Shown one piece after another: positions 1 through 8,294 of a stretch of 16,158 nt of DNA. The notes under the pieces were generated by a model. The model was not told the DNA's origin. It worked only from the letters and a program-made list of their open reading frames with translations, and searched no databases. A program made the position numbers and the translations under genes. This DNA is from an uncultured Clostridia bacterium. Lineage in GTDB: Bacteria; Bacillota; Clostridia; Oscillospirales; Acutalibacteraceae. The DNA is taken from assembly GCA_937898195.1 (NCBI GenBank), contig CALEJD010000055.1, positions 1 through 16,158 of the forward strand, in the 5' to 3' direction. Positions within the stretch are counted from its first letter, which is position 1. Each line of letters starts with the position of its first letter.

Positions 1-62
1 AGATGCAAAAGCAAGTCCATTGGACCCTCAAAAACATCTAATTTATACGATATTTTTTCCAT
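1..62 (-). CDS. scpA: Segregation and condensation protein A, N-terminal fragment
   Basis: Only the first 20 codons are inside the window; the gene continues past the left edge. The protein starts MEKISYKLDVFEGPMDLLLH. The stretch 'FEGPMDLLLHL' is the hallmark start of ScpA, the kleisin subunit that links Smc heads and works with ScpB in chromosome condensation and segregation. The ATG is at 60-62, 11 bases after the stop of the site-2 protease gene, with an AGG-containing ribosome site just upstream. A protease-scpA pair is a familiar arrangement in Clostridia, and scpB would be expected next, outside the window. The call rests on a short but distinctive N-terminus. Confidence 0.88.
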   Translation of the reverse strand, partial: MEKISYKLDVFEGPMDLLLH

Positions 63-73
63 AATAAACCTAC

Positions 74-751
74 TTAAAAAAGAGTAAATGGGAATTTCGC
101 AATGCTTGAAAAAAGACCTAAAATCAAGTTTGAAATAATTGCTAATGGTGTTGAAAGCACACCTGATAAAATTAAAATAAACACAACAATTACAACATAT
201 CTTTCATACTGCAAAAACTTATAGTAATACTTTGCTGGTATCAATAACTGCAAAATTCTCGAACCATCAAGTGGTGGAATTGGCAACAAATTGAATACGG
301 CAAGATTAACATTAATTGCAGCCGCAAAATACAAGAATGATACTATTGGATAAAGCAACATCATGTCAGCTTTGTAAAATACTGTTTGAACAAGAACTGA
401 TAAAAAAACAAATATAAATCCCATAATCAAATTAGAAGTTGGGCCTGCAATAGCTGTAATTGCCATTCCTTTTTTAGGGTCTTTAAAGTTTCTTGGATTA
501 ACGCTAACAGGTTTTGCATAACCAAACCCGCAAAGAAAAATCATTAATGCACCTAAAAGGTCAATGTGAGCAAACGGATTTAGAGTAAGTCTTCCTGATA
601 ATCTTGGTGTTTCGTCACCTAGTTTTGTTGCAATTAAAGCATGAGCATATTCATGAATTGGCATCGTACAAAAAACTACAAATAAGCGTGAAAACAAGCC
701 AATCATTAATTCTAAAAAATCAAAATTGCCACCGATTAAATCAAAAAGCAT
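74..751 (-). CDS. Site-2 protease family (M50) membrane metalloprotease
   Basis: This 225-residue multi-pass membrane protein belongs to peptidase family M50 (YwhC-like bacterial branch). The zinc motif HEYAH is at residues 33-37 (HExxH) and lies in the first long hydrophobic segment. The second conserved motif, NLLPIPPLDG at 154-163, supplies the Asp zinc ligand (D162). Other hydrophobic segments are near 65-77, 95-122, 131-155 and 180-215. The family cuts substrates inside the membrane, but the substrate of this short branch is unknown. The start is the ATG at 749-751, preceded by AAGGAG at good spacing. It lies between prmC and scpA. A consensus promoter in the tail of prmC could drive it separately from the upstream genes. 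No PDZ domain is present, unlike RseP/RasP. Confidence 0.9.
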   Translation of the reverse strand: MLFDLIGGNFDFLELMIGLFSRLFVVFCTMPIHEYAHALIATKLGDETPRLSGRLTLNPFAHIDLLGALMIFLCGFGYAKPVSVNPRNFKDPKKGMAITAIAGPTSNLIMGFIFVFLSVLVQTVFYKADMMLLYPIVSFLYFAAAINVNLAVFNLLPIPPLDGSRILQLLIPAKYYYKFLQYERYVVIVVFILILSGVLSTPLAIISNLILGLFSSIAKFPFTLF

Positions 752-782
752 AACAAACTCCTTTCCGTTTTCTTAAAATAAT

Positions 783-812
783 ATTATATTCTAAATGTTA
801 CAATTCTGTCAA
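783..812 (-). promoter_or_regulatory. Consensus sigma-A promoter inside the 3' end of prmC
   Basis: On the minus strand, TTGACA (812-807) is separated by 18 bp from TATAAT (788-783). Both hexamers match the housekeeping consensus exactly. The -10 box overlaps the prmC stop codon (TAA at 786-784). Transcription would start near 775, leaving a short leader of about 25 nt containing the AAGGAG of the site-2 protease gene. Activity is inferred from sequence only. Confidence 0.65.
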
Positions 813-1614
813 TATTATTAAAATCAAAAAGAATATCAGACGAAGATATTTTTTTCGCAAAAATTTCACAAATTAATTGACTTTGTCCTTCACCACATTC
901 AAATGCTACAAACCCATTCTTTCTGACTTGTTTCAACCATTTATCATAAATCACATGATAAAAATCAAGGCCATCCACGCCTCCATCTAAAGCTGATACT
1001 GGTTCAAACTGCACTTCATTTTGTAAACATTCAATTACAGAAGTTTCAATATATGGTGGATTTGAAAGTAAAATATCGCATAATGGAAGGGAGCTACAAT
1101 CATAATCAAAAATATCACATTTAATTATTATGGCATTATCCAATTTATATTTCTCTTTATTTTTTACAAGATAATTAAATGCTTCATCTTCTTTTTCAAA
1201 CAGATAAACTTTTGCATCTTTTCTGTGATTTGCTATTGTTAAACCAATGCAACCAGTACCTGCACACAAATCGTAAATTACAGGTGATTCTATATCTTTA
1301 ATCTTTTCAAGAGCAAAATCAACGAGCATTTCAGTTTCAGGACGTGGAATTAACACACCTTTCCCTACGTAAAACGTCATATCATAAAAATCCCAACAAC
1401 CAAGAATATACTGCAATGGTTCAGATTTTTTTCGCCTTGAAATAGCATTATTTATTCTTCTTATATCATCATCACAAATAATTAAATTTTTTGTAACAAG
1501 AGCAGTTTTATCAATATTGAGCATTGTTTCAAACATACACAATGCTTCGAATTTAGCATCATCTGTAAAACTTAATTCATCAACACATTTGTAATAAAAT
1601 TCTTTTGCAGTCAT
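784..1614 (-). CDS. prmC: Release factor glutamine N5-methyltransferase
   Basis: PrmC (HemK) uses S-adenosylmethionine to methylate the glutamine of the GGQ motif in peptide release factors 1 and 2, which improves translation termination. The 276-residue length is normal for the family. Visible motifs are IPRPETE at 89-95 (family signature before the SAM fold), DLCAGTGCIG at 115-124 (SAM-binding loop) and NPPY at 185-188 (binds the target glutamine amide). The first 75 residues form the helical substrate-recognition domain. The ATG at 1614 shares one base with the TGA of the DUF1385 gene (TGATG), so the two are translationally coupled. The usual partner prfA is not adjacent here. The last codons contain a consensus promoter for the next genes. 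Confidence 0.95.
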   Translation of the reverse strand: MTAKEFYYKCVDELSFTDDAKFEALCMFETMLNIDKTALVTKNLIICDDDIRRINNAISRRKKSEPLQYILGCWDFYDMTFYVGKGVLIPRPETEMLVDFALEKIKDIESPVIYDLCAGTGCIGLTIANHRKDAKVYLFEKEDEAFNYLVKNKEKYKLDNAIIIKCDIFDYDCSSLPLCDILLSNPPYIETSVIECLQNEVQFEPVSALDGGVDGLDFYHVIYDKWLKQVRKNGFVAFECGEGQSQLICEIFAKKISSSDILFDFNNIDRIVTFRI

Positions 1615-2591
1615 CAGATTTTGTCATCCTCAGGGTTATCAGTTAAAACAGCTTTCATCGATTCAATAGCAACTTCAATAATGTCATCTGTTGGTTCAAC
1701 TGTTGTAATCCTTTGCATTAAAAGCCCAGGATATGAAAGTATTGATATAATAAAGTTATCATGCTTTCCTGCGAATTTAATAAACTCATATCCAATGCCC
1801 ATAACAAGAGGTAAAATAGCAATTTTAATCAACATCCAAAGCATTTTATTAATTGTTTGCAATTCGGGAAAAATAACAACTAAAGAGAATGATAAAAACA
1901 TACTGATAATTAACATTACAAACATAAAAGCTGTTCCACATCTTGGATGAAATCTTGACATTTTTCTAACATTTTCAACAGTTAATTCAAGTCCATTTTC
2001 ATAGCAAAAGATTGTTTTATGTTCAGCACCATGATACATAAAAACTCTTTTTATCATAGACATTTTTGAAACAACAATCATATATGAAATAAAAATTATT
2101 ATTCTTAAAACACCTTCAAACAACGGATGATATTTTGCAACATCAACACTACGAAGAATATAGTCATCAAACAAATCTACTAAAAGAGTAGGAAGATACA
2201 TAAAAATCAAGAAAGCAAGTCCTACACCCAACACAGCAGAAATAACGCTGATTACAGCCATCATTTTTTCACCCATATGGTCATTAAGCCATTTGTCGAG
2301 TTTTGACATCTCTTCTTCTTTTTCTTCTTCGGTCAATGTTTTATCAGCGGATTTCATCAAATACTTATAGCCAGTAATCATTGATTCAGCAAATCCAACA
2401 ACTCCACGAATAATTGGCCACCCAAAGAGTTTACATTTGTTTTTCCAAGGAATATATGTTTCTATCTCTGTCTCAATGGAACCATCAGGGAGACGAAGTG
2501 ACATAGCTGTCCCCTTTGGTCCACGCATCATAATTCCTTCTATTAATGCTTGTCCACCTATTGAAGTTTTATGTTTAGTATTTTTGTTCAT
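1614..2591 (-). CDS. DUF1385 multi-pass membrane protein (YqhQ-like)
   Basis: This 325-residue membrane protein belongs to the DUF1385 family, which includes Bacillus YqhQ; I do not assign a function. Family-typical motifs are the N-terminal GGQALIEGIMMRGP (12-25), the central YHGAEHK (186-192) and SRFHPRCGT (212-220). Hydrophobic segments lie near 112-140, 160-177, 220-242 and 250-270. The start chosen is the ATG at 2591 because AAGGTGA sits four bases upstream; an in-frame ATG at 2663 would bury the N-terminal motif behind 24 extra residues and lacks such a site. The histidine-kinase stop TGA is the last three bases of that ribosome site, so expression is tightly linked. The 3' end overlaps prmC by one base. 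DUF1385 next to prmC is a recurring pair in Firmicutes. Confidence 0.9.
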   Translation of the reverse strand: MNKNTKHKTSIGGQALIEGIMMRGPKGTAMSLRLPDGSIETEIETYIPWKNKCKLFGWPIIRGVVGFAESMITGYKYLMKSADKTLTEEEKEEEMSKLDKWLNDHMGEKMMAVISVISAVLGVGLAFLIFMYLPTLLVDLFDDYILRSVDVAKYHPLFEGVLRIIIFISYMIVVSKMSMIKRVFMYHGAEHKTIFCYENGLELTVENVRKMSRFHPRCGTAFMFVMLIISMFLSFSLVVIFPELQTINKMLWMLIKIAILPLVMGIGYEFIKFAGKHDNFIISILSYPGLLMQRITTVEPTDDIIEVAIESMKAVLTDNPEDDKI

Positions 2592-2595
2592 ATTT

Positions 2596-4014
2596 TCACC
2601 TTGTTCTACTGTTTTTAGGCAGAATAATTGTAGTTGTTGTGCCCTTACCGATTTTACTTTCAATAATCATCTCACCATTATGAAGTTTGATAATTTCGTC
2701 CGTAACAGCAAGTCCGATACCACTTCCACGCACACTATTGTTTGCCTTATAAAATTTTTCTCTGATTCGTGGCAGGTCATTTTTTGAAATACCACATCCA
2801 TTATCACTTATCGTAATCTTCACAGAGTTATTTATATTTTCAAGACTGACTTTTACAAAGCCACCTTTTTTATTGTATTTAAAGCTGTTATCAATAATAT
2901 TCACAAAAGCCTGTTTAAGCCGATTTGCGTCGCCGGGCATTTTTATAGGATTATTCGGCAAGTCTGTTATTAGTTGAATACTATCTCTTTCAGACCTTTC
3001 ACGAAATACTTCAAGAACATCAGATAACTCCTTATTTATATCAAGAATTCCGTTTTTTAATGAGAGTTTTCCACTTTCCATTCGTGAGAAGTCTAACAAT
3101 TCTTCAACGAGCGTTGTTAATCGCTCTGATTCTTTGACAATAACATTAATACCCTTATCAATTAACTCACTGTCACTATCTTTTGCTAAACGAATTGTCT
3201 CGCCCCATCCTTTGATAGCTGTTAACGGGGTTCTGAGTTCATGAGAGACCGTAGATATAAACTCATTTTTCATTCGCTCAGTTTCGCCAATTTCATGAGC
3301 CATATTGTTTATTGTGTCACACAACTGGCCAATCTCGTCATTATATTTATGTTGTTCTATTGACGCATTAAAGTCCCCTTTTGCTATTTTGGATGCAGTT
3401 TCATTAATCTTTTTAACAGGGTTTATAATTGATTTTATGAAATAAGCACCCGATGTGTAAACAAAGAAAATAAATACTAAAACAAAAAATCCAATAAGCA
3501 AAAATATTGAAGTTAATTGTTTATCAACATCATCAAGGGAAATTATATATCTAACCGCACCAACTGGCACACCATCAGTTTTTGGTAAAAGATAGGACAA
3601 TGCCATTACCTTTTCACCATTCTGCATATCGCCTATCCATTTGCCCTTGCCATCTTCACTGATTAAAGCAAAATTATAATCGGGATATTGTTCACCACTA
3701 ACAGAAAATCCAGTTGAAGAAACAACTACATCACCATATTTATCTATAACCCAAACTTCCATAAGGTTTTTATCAGAAAAATTGTTAACAAAATTTCGCG
3801 CTACCTGATTAAATGTCTCGTCTGTAACAGGACCGGAAGTAGTAAAGGTTGACACAACCATAGATGTTGCTCGTGAATTAAGTGTCATTTCAACAGAATT
3901 GTAATATTGTCTTTTTAAGACAACCCCAACAGCAATGCCAATAATGATAATCAATACAATAATGCCAAGCAAAACAGACATAGCCCATCTCTTAACAATA
4001 CTGTTTTTAATCAT
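2596..4014 (-). CDS. Sensor histidine kinase with extracytoplasmic Cache-like domain
   Basis: This 472-residue membrane kinase should phosphorylate the OmpR-type regulator encoded just upstream. Order of parts: TM1 at about 13-33; an outside domain at 34-168, whose 'WVIDKYGDVVVSS' stretch and overall pattern suggest a single-Cache/PAS-like sensor; TM2 at 169-188; HAMP at about 190-245; HisKA with phospho-acceptor H258 in STVSHELRTP; then the ATPase domain with N-box N376, G1 box DNGCG (404-408) and G2 box GSGIG (430-434). All key catalytic residues are present. The start ATG at 4014 has AAGGTGG upstream, 17 bases after the regulator's stop. The ligand is unknown. The adjacent lipoprotein and cdaA-cdaR genes make an envelope signal a reasonable inference. 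Confidence 0.93.
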   Translation of the reverse strand: MIKNSIVKRWAMSVLLGIIVLIIIIGIAVGVVLKRQYYNSVEMTLNSRATSMVVSTFTTSGPVTDETFNQVARNFVNNFSDKNLMEVWVIDKYGDVVVSSTGFSVSGEQYPDYNFALISEDGKGKWIGDMQNGEKVMALSYLLPKTDGVPVGAVRYIISLDDVDKQLTSIFLLIGFFVLVFIFFVYTSGAYFIKSIINPVKKINETASKIAKGDFNASIEQHKYNDEIGQLCDTINNMAHEIGETERMKNEFISTVSHELRTPLTAIKGWGETIRLAKDSDSELIDKGINVIVKESERLTTLVEELLDFSRMESGKLSLKNGILDINKELSDVLEVFRERSERDSIQLITDLPNNPIKMPGDANRLKQAFVNIIDNSFKYNKKGGFVKVSLENINNSVKITISDNGCGISKNDLPRIREKFYKANNSVRGSGIGLAVTDEIIKLHNGEMIIESKIGKGTTTTIILPKNSRTR

Positions 4015-4031
4015 TATGACACCACCTTACT

Positions 4032-4736
4032 TTAAACAATCCATTTGTATCCCATACCCCAAACTGTTGTTAAATGCTTGGGTTGAGAAGGCTCATCTTC
4101 AATTTTATTTCTAAGTCTGTGAATATTAACATCTACGACTTTTTCATCACCAAAGTATGTGTCGCCCCAGACAAAATTCAAAATATCTTTTCGGCCAAGG
4201 GCAACATTGGGATTAGAGAAGAAATACTCAATAATTTGAAATTCAACTTGTGTCAGTTCAACAGGTTCACCATTTTTGGTTAATGTATGACTTCTTAAAT
4301 CCAGTACAAATTCATTCAGCTCAATCGAATTATCAACGTTTTGCTCTTCTTCACTAACAAATGTCAGGGAGACCCTACGATGAATTGCATCAATTCTTGC
4401 CATAAGCTCGGATGGTGAAAATGGTTTTGTAACATAATCATCTGCACCAACCATCAAGCCAGTTACTTTATCCATTTCTTGTGTTCGAGCAGTAAGCATT
4501 ATTATGCCAACGCGTCTATTTTTACTACGGATATATTTACACACTTCCAGACCGTCAATGCCTGGCATCATAATATCTAAAACGACAACATCAATTTTTG
4601 AATCAAACTCATCAAAAAGTTTAATTGCTTCTTCACCATTTGATGCTTCGATAACTTCATATCCGCTTCTATGTAAATTAATAACCACAAAATCACGAAT
4701 TGATGATTCGTCTTCTGCAACTAAAACATACTTCAT
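4032..4736 (-). CDS. OmpR/PhoB-family response regulator
   Basis: This 234-residue DNA-binding regulator is the partner of the downstream histidine kinase. The receiver domain (about 2-118) has acidic residues E8 and D9, phospho-acceptor D54 (in VVLDIMMPG), switch residue T82 (LTAR) and K104 (TKPF). The C-terminal winged helix (about 137-234) ends with the typical HRLRNKIE and WGMGYKW stretches. The ATG at 4736 is chosen over an in-frame ATG at 4754 because AGGAG lies seven bases before it. The upstream lipoprotein gene's stop codon TAG is the first part of that same TAGGAG, so the two genes are tightly coupled. Target genes are not known. Self-regulation of the cluster is possible, but I did not recognise a direct-repeat operator. 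Confidence 0.94.
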   Translation of the reverse strand: MKYVLVAEDESSIRDFVVINLHRSGYEVIEASNGEEAIKLFDEFDSKIDVVVLDIMMPGIDGLEVCKYIRSKNRRVGIIMLTARTQEMDKVTGLMVGADDYVTKPFSPSELMARIDAIHRRVSLTFVSEEEQNVDNSIELNEFVLDLRSHTLTKNGEPVELTQVEFQIIEYFFSNPNVALGRKDILNFVWGDTYFGDEKVVDVNIHRLRNKIEDEPSQPKHLTTVWGMGYKWIV

Positions 4737-4746
4737 AATAATTCTC

Positions 4747-6102
4747 CTAACCAACTATTACAAAATTTTTCAACAGTGTTGTTTCGTTGTATCCAGAACT
4801 GCTATTAAAGAGATATGTATAAACTAGAATTCCATCTTCTAAAAACTTTGTGTATTTACCATTATAATTGTCCCACTCATTCGTGTTGAACACCTTAAAA
4901 GAAATTATTTCAATTTTTTCTGTTCCATCACTAGAATTTTCATAAAAGCATAAAACAGAATTATCTATATTATAAGTGATTTCAACTTTGCTAACCCACT
5001 CATCAGGGATTGTATAAAAATAGTTATATGAAATATTATACAAACATTTGAAATCAACTAATAGTTCATTATTTTTGATTTCATACCAAACTGTGAGTGA
5101 TAGCGGAGTTGTCTCAGATGAGTTACTCGAAACATTAATAGCATTTGGCATTATTTCAAACGTTGGGATTTCAACTATACCATCATTATCAATATCTGAA
5201 CTAAAAATTTGGGAACCCCTTGCAGTTAATGGAATTTCAGATGTGTTAGCTTCATATAATGGTAAATTAATCGAAAAGTCGGCATGAGCTATATTGATTA
5301 CTTCTGTTATTAATGTATTTTCATTAATTAAACCATCAATGTAAATTCGAGTATAATTATTAAAGTTATCAGTAGTAATATTATAAATATCAAGCATATT
5401 GCTTAACGTTAGAGTTATGTCAGTGTCAACTAAATAATCAGAATTAAAACTGAGAAGTCTTGCAGTAGTACGATTTTCAATATTTGCAAGATTAATGTTT
5501 ATTAAAAGAATTTCATCGCACTTATCGTTGTTAAAATCGTCAACAAATATTTTAGTAAAATATTCTGTTTTCAAGAGAAGAGTTTCTTTTTCGGTATAGC
5601 TATAAACAGTTAAAACTCTATCACTAACAAAAGAAAAAGAATTGTTTTTACTCTTTTCTGTTGCAGTTAGAAATGACCATGAAATTATGATTTCAAAAAC
5701 ACCATCACCATTCAAGTCAGCGAATTCAATTTCATAAATCTCTTCGCCACGGCCTTTAATGTTGGCAACTCTTTCCCAATTGTCAACATTTTTCTTGAAA
5801 ATGCTGAAATAAGCAACTTCACTCTTAGTTGGGTCAGAATAAAAAGCAAGTGCTTCTGGTGAATTGTCATTATCTAAATCATAAAAAAGAAAGGATGAGC
5901 GATTATCGCCACTAATCGGATTCTTCATTATTACATAATTAACATTATCTAATGACTTTTCAAACGCAACTTGAAGTAAGTTGCTTTCACCACTTAATTT
6001 TGGTGGTCTCATTAAGGTATCAACAGTATTAATAGAAAAATCACACGAACTGAAAGTAAGGCAGATTATTACAACTAAACATAATGCTATTATTTTTTTC
6101 AT
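4747..6102 (-). CDS. Secreted lipoprotein with VCBS/FG-GAP-like Ca-binding repeats
   Basis: I do not recognise a named family for this 451-residue protein. It begins MKKIIALCLVVIICLTFSSC, a lipoprotein-type signal peptide with likely lipidation at C20; the lipobox FSSC is slightly atypical, with F where L is usual. The mature part carries acidic loops of the form D-x-[DN]-x-D-x(3)-E at residues 75-83, 129-137, 189-197 and 303-311. A degenerate copy sits near 246-254. Successive loops are 54, 60, 57 and 57 residues apart, as in beta-propeller blades with calcium-binding loops (VCBS/FG-GAP type). The start ATG at 6102 follows AAGGAGG. It sits between cdaR (19-bp gap) and a two-component system, and its stop overlaps the regulator's ribosome site. 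A sensor-accessory role outside the membrane is my inference. Confidence 0.8.
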   Translation of the reverse strand: MKKIIALCLVVIICLTFSSCDFSINTVDTLMRPPKLSGESNLLQVAFEKSLDNVNYVIMKNPISGDNRSSFLFYDLDNDNSPEALAFYSDPTKSEVAYFSIFKKNVDNWERVANIKGRGEEIYEIEFADLNGDGVFEIIISWSFLTATEKSKNNSFSFVSDRVLTVYSYTEKETLLLKTEYFTKIFVDDFNNDKCDEILLININLANIENRTTARLLSFNSDYLVDTDITLTLSNMLDIYNITTDNFNNYTRIYIDGLINENTLITEVINIAHADFSINLPLYEANTSEIPLTARGSQIFSSDIDNDGIVEIPTFEIMPNAINVSSNSSETTPLSLTVWYEIKNNELLVDFKCLYNISYNYFYTIPDEWVSKVEITYNIDNSVLCFYENSSDGTEKIEIISFKVFNTNEWDNYNGKYTKFLEDGILVYTYLFNSSSGYNETTLLKNFVIVG

Positions 6103-6121
6103 ACTCTGCCCTCCTTTTTTG

Positions 6122-7414
6122 TTATTGATTTGGAGTAACTTTTACTCTAATATCATATTTGCCAAATGCCCAACAACCATTCTCACTATTTACAAGAACT
6201 TTTGCTGGAATAACATTGGTGTCTTTAGTTAACGATTTGTCTGCAGTATCTACCACAATTGATATATTGTCAGCAGTAATTTTTTCAAGAGAAGCCGGTG
6301 TACCGATAACAGTAACCGCAATATCTTTATTACCATTTAAAGCAACCTTAAAGTCATTTCTATTGTCTTTTAATACTATTTTCGATGCCGGAACAGTAAT
6401 TGTTTTTGATTCATAATTAGTAGCATTAATACGAACTCTAAATCGTTTTACTGATTCATCGACTATTTTAAATGAATTAATTGATTCAACATCTACATTA
6501 AAAGTGTTGTAACTATTTGAAATATCAGCAAAATCAATGGTATCAACAACAAAATGTTTTGTTGTCTCAAGAACATCAACTGGTACTGCAACTTTTACTG
6601 TTGACGGATACACTGTGTATGATAAAGGATTCTCAATAAAATATGACGGAGCATTTTTAAATTCAACGACGGTTGGCAATGAAACTACTTTTAAAACTGG
6701 TATAGTCATAGTAATTTCAGCTTCATCAATTGAAATTTTTGAATATTCAAGTTTTGAGCCGTCATCAGTAATAAGTTTAACATCAGGGTCAAATGTCGTT
6801 GTTTTTTCTAAAACCTCATTAACATTAGCAGTTGCATATACTCCTGTTATTCTGTTTATTTCAGTCGTTGGGCCACTGACAGTAACAGTATTTTTTGAAA
6901 AAACAATATCACCCATTATGCAACCTTCAGGAATAATTGTTTTGAGATTTGTGGCAACATCTCCACTCAAAGAAAGCTCCACTTCTTTATATGTGTCAAA
7001 AAACACTTCAATATATGTAGAAGAAACCGAAGAAATTGTGAATTCTTCAGAACTATCAGTTGGAGAAAGTTTAAGTTGAAGCGTTTTTGTACCAGCACTA
7101 TTTACATAATTTGTATTTGCTTCAACTTGAATATCTTCAGCTTTAAGGTTTGATAAAACATACTTTTTGCCAGTAACTGTTACATCAACCGTAAATTCTG
7201 ATTCACCAAAAATCTGCAATCCAAGCTGATGTGGAATACTATTTTCAAGATTAATTTTTACAGGTACATTTGTTATTACTGTCTGAATTTCAGGGCTTTT
7301 ATCAATAGCTACCCAAACCCAAAGACCCAAAGCAATTATAAATGATACCACCATTAAAAAACGGTTATTGTTGAGAAGGCTTTCTAAAGAAAACTTTTTG
7401 CTATTATTCTTCAT
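6122..7414 (-). CDS. cdaR: CdaR (YbbR-domain) regulator of the c-di-AMP synthase CdaA
   Basis: CdaR proteins sit in the membrane next to CdaA and modulate its diadenylate cyclase activity. This 430-residue protein has one N-terminal membrane anchor (about 19-37, ending LWVWVAI) followed by an outside region made of about four YbbR-type beta domains. Each has patterns such as 'V.V.G....I..I.....V.VD' (for example near 60-120, 150-220, 240-330 and 345-430). The start is taken as the ATG at 7414; a GTG at 7423 is inside the ribosome site AGAGGTGG and is less likely. The gene overlaps the end of cdaA by 11 bases, as expected for co-translated partners. In many Firmicutes the next gene is glmM. 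Here it is the repeat-bearing lipoprotein. Confidence 0.92.
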   Translation of the reverse strand: MKNNSKKFSLESLLNNNRFLMVVSFIIALGLWVWVAIDKSPEIQTVITNVPVKINLENSIPHQLGLQIFGESEFTVDVTVTGKKYVLSNLKAEDIQVEANTNYVNSAGTKTLQLKLSPTDSSEEFTISSVSSTYIEVFFDTYKEVELSLSGDVATNLKTIIPEGCIMGDIVFSKNTVTVSGPTTEINRITGVYATANVNEVLEKTTTFDPDVKLITDDGSKLEYSKISIDEAEITMTIPVLKVVSLPTVVEFKNAPSYFIENPLSYTVYPSTVKVAVPVDVLETTKHFVVDTIDFADISNSYNTFNVDVESINSFKIVDESVKRFRVRINATNYESKTITVPASKIVLKDNRNDFKVALNGNKDIAVTVIGTPASLEKITADNISIVVDTADKSLTKDTNVIPAKVLVNSENGCWAFGKYDIRVKVTPNQ

Positions 7415-8276
7415 TTTTTCCACCTCTCAATATCTTTTTAAACTTATTTTCTTCCTTGTTGTTACTCTTAACAAAATTAGTTATCAATATTTCACGAAGA
7501 ACACCGTCAGAAATATCTCTCATTAGTTTTCCGTTTTCTGCAACAGAAATTGCACCTGTCTCTTCTGAAACAACAGTAATAATTGCATCACTTGTTTCAG
7601 ACATACCAATGGCCGCTCTGTGACGGGTTCCCAGTTCACTGCTCAAATTATCATTTGAAGTTAGTGGAAGAATGCAGCCAGCTGCTGTAACTCGTCCATC
7701 CTTAACAACTATTGCACCATCATGCATTGGCGCTTTAGGAAAGAAAATATTTTCAATTAATTCTGTTGTAACTTTTGCATCAAGCATTGTTCCTGTTTTG
7801 GTAATTTCACCTAACAAAGTTTCTTTTTCAAAAACAATTAAAGCACCAATTTTCTTGTCGCTCATATCAGCACAAGCCTTACAAATATCGTTAATTGAGT
7901 TGATTGTATTTTCTTGTTTTTCAAAATCAATTTTATTCTTTAAATTGAATATATTAAATTTTGTAACCGAGCTCTTACCAACTCGTTCAAGAATATGCCT
8001 TAATTCCGGAGCAAAAATAATAACAATAATTATAAATAGATTATTAAAAATAAAATTAAGTATGTACTTGCTGACTTCCATGTTCGCAAGACTAACAATC
8101 GCATAAATACACACTAAAATAATTAAGCCTTTAGCCAATTGAATTGCTCGTGTTTCTTTAATAAGACTTATAACACTGAAAATAACAAAAGCAACTAATA
8201 TTATATCAAGAAAATCGCTTATACTATCAAAAGATAAGATTGCTTTTTTAAATTGTTCAAATGCTTCAATAAACAT
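7404..8276 (-). CDS. cdaA: Diadenylate cyclase CdaA (c-di-AMP synthase)
   Basis: CdaA makes the second messenger c-di-AMP from two ATP, controlling potassium/osmolyte balance and cell-wall integrity. With the ATG at 8276 the protein has 290 residues, close to the family's usual 270-285. Three membrane helices lie at about 23-40, 48-65 and 72-88. The DAC (DisA_N) domain spans about 115-265, with the catalytic motifs DGA at 186-188 and RHR at 218-220 (GTRHRAA). A charged C-terminal tail (271-290) is extra. Upstream in-frame starts, up to 8372, would run through a palindromic non-coding region and add a tail unlike CdaA, so I reject them. The ribosome site is weak (GAGAG-rich), so the exact start is less certain than the identity. 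The gene overlaps cdaR by 11 bases. Confidence 0.94.
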   Translation of the reverse strand: MFIEAFEQFKKAILSFDSISDFLDIILVAFVIFSVISLIKETRAIQLAKGLIILVCIYAIVSLANMEVSKYILNFIFNNLFIIIVIIFAPELRHILERVGKSSVTKFNIFNLKNKIDFEKQENTINSINDICKACADMSDKKIGALIVFEKETLLGEITKTGTMLDAKVTTELIENIFFPKAPMHDGAIVVKDGRVTAAGCILPLTSNDNLSSELGTRHRAAIGMSETSDAIITVVSEETGAISVAENGKLMRDISDGVLREILITNFVKSNNKEENKFKKILRGGKNEE

Positions 8277-8294
8277 AAAACACACACTCTCGCT

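Noticed and set aside
3849..3854. Isolated TTGACA on the + strand opposite the kinase gene
   Set aside because: No -10 box at a suitable distance and no gene on that strand to drive.
6537..7079. A 180-codon open frame on the + strand opposite cdaR
   Set aside because: It is low-complexity (Ser/Thr/Val-rich), has no ribosome site, and is the antisense of a well-supported gene; AT-rich third positions keep stops rare here.
7672..8106. A 144-codon open frame on the + strand opposite cdaA
   Set aside because: It lies wholly antisense to the conserved DAC and membrane region and shows no recognisable motif.
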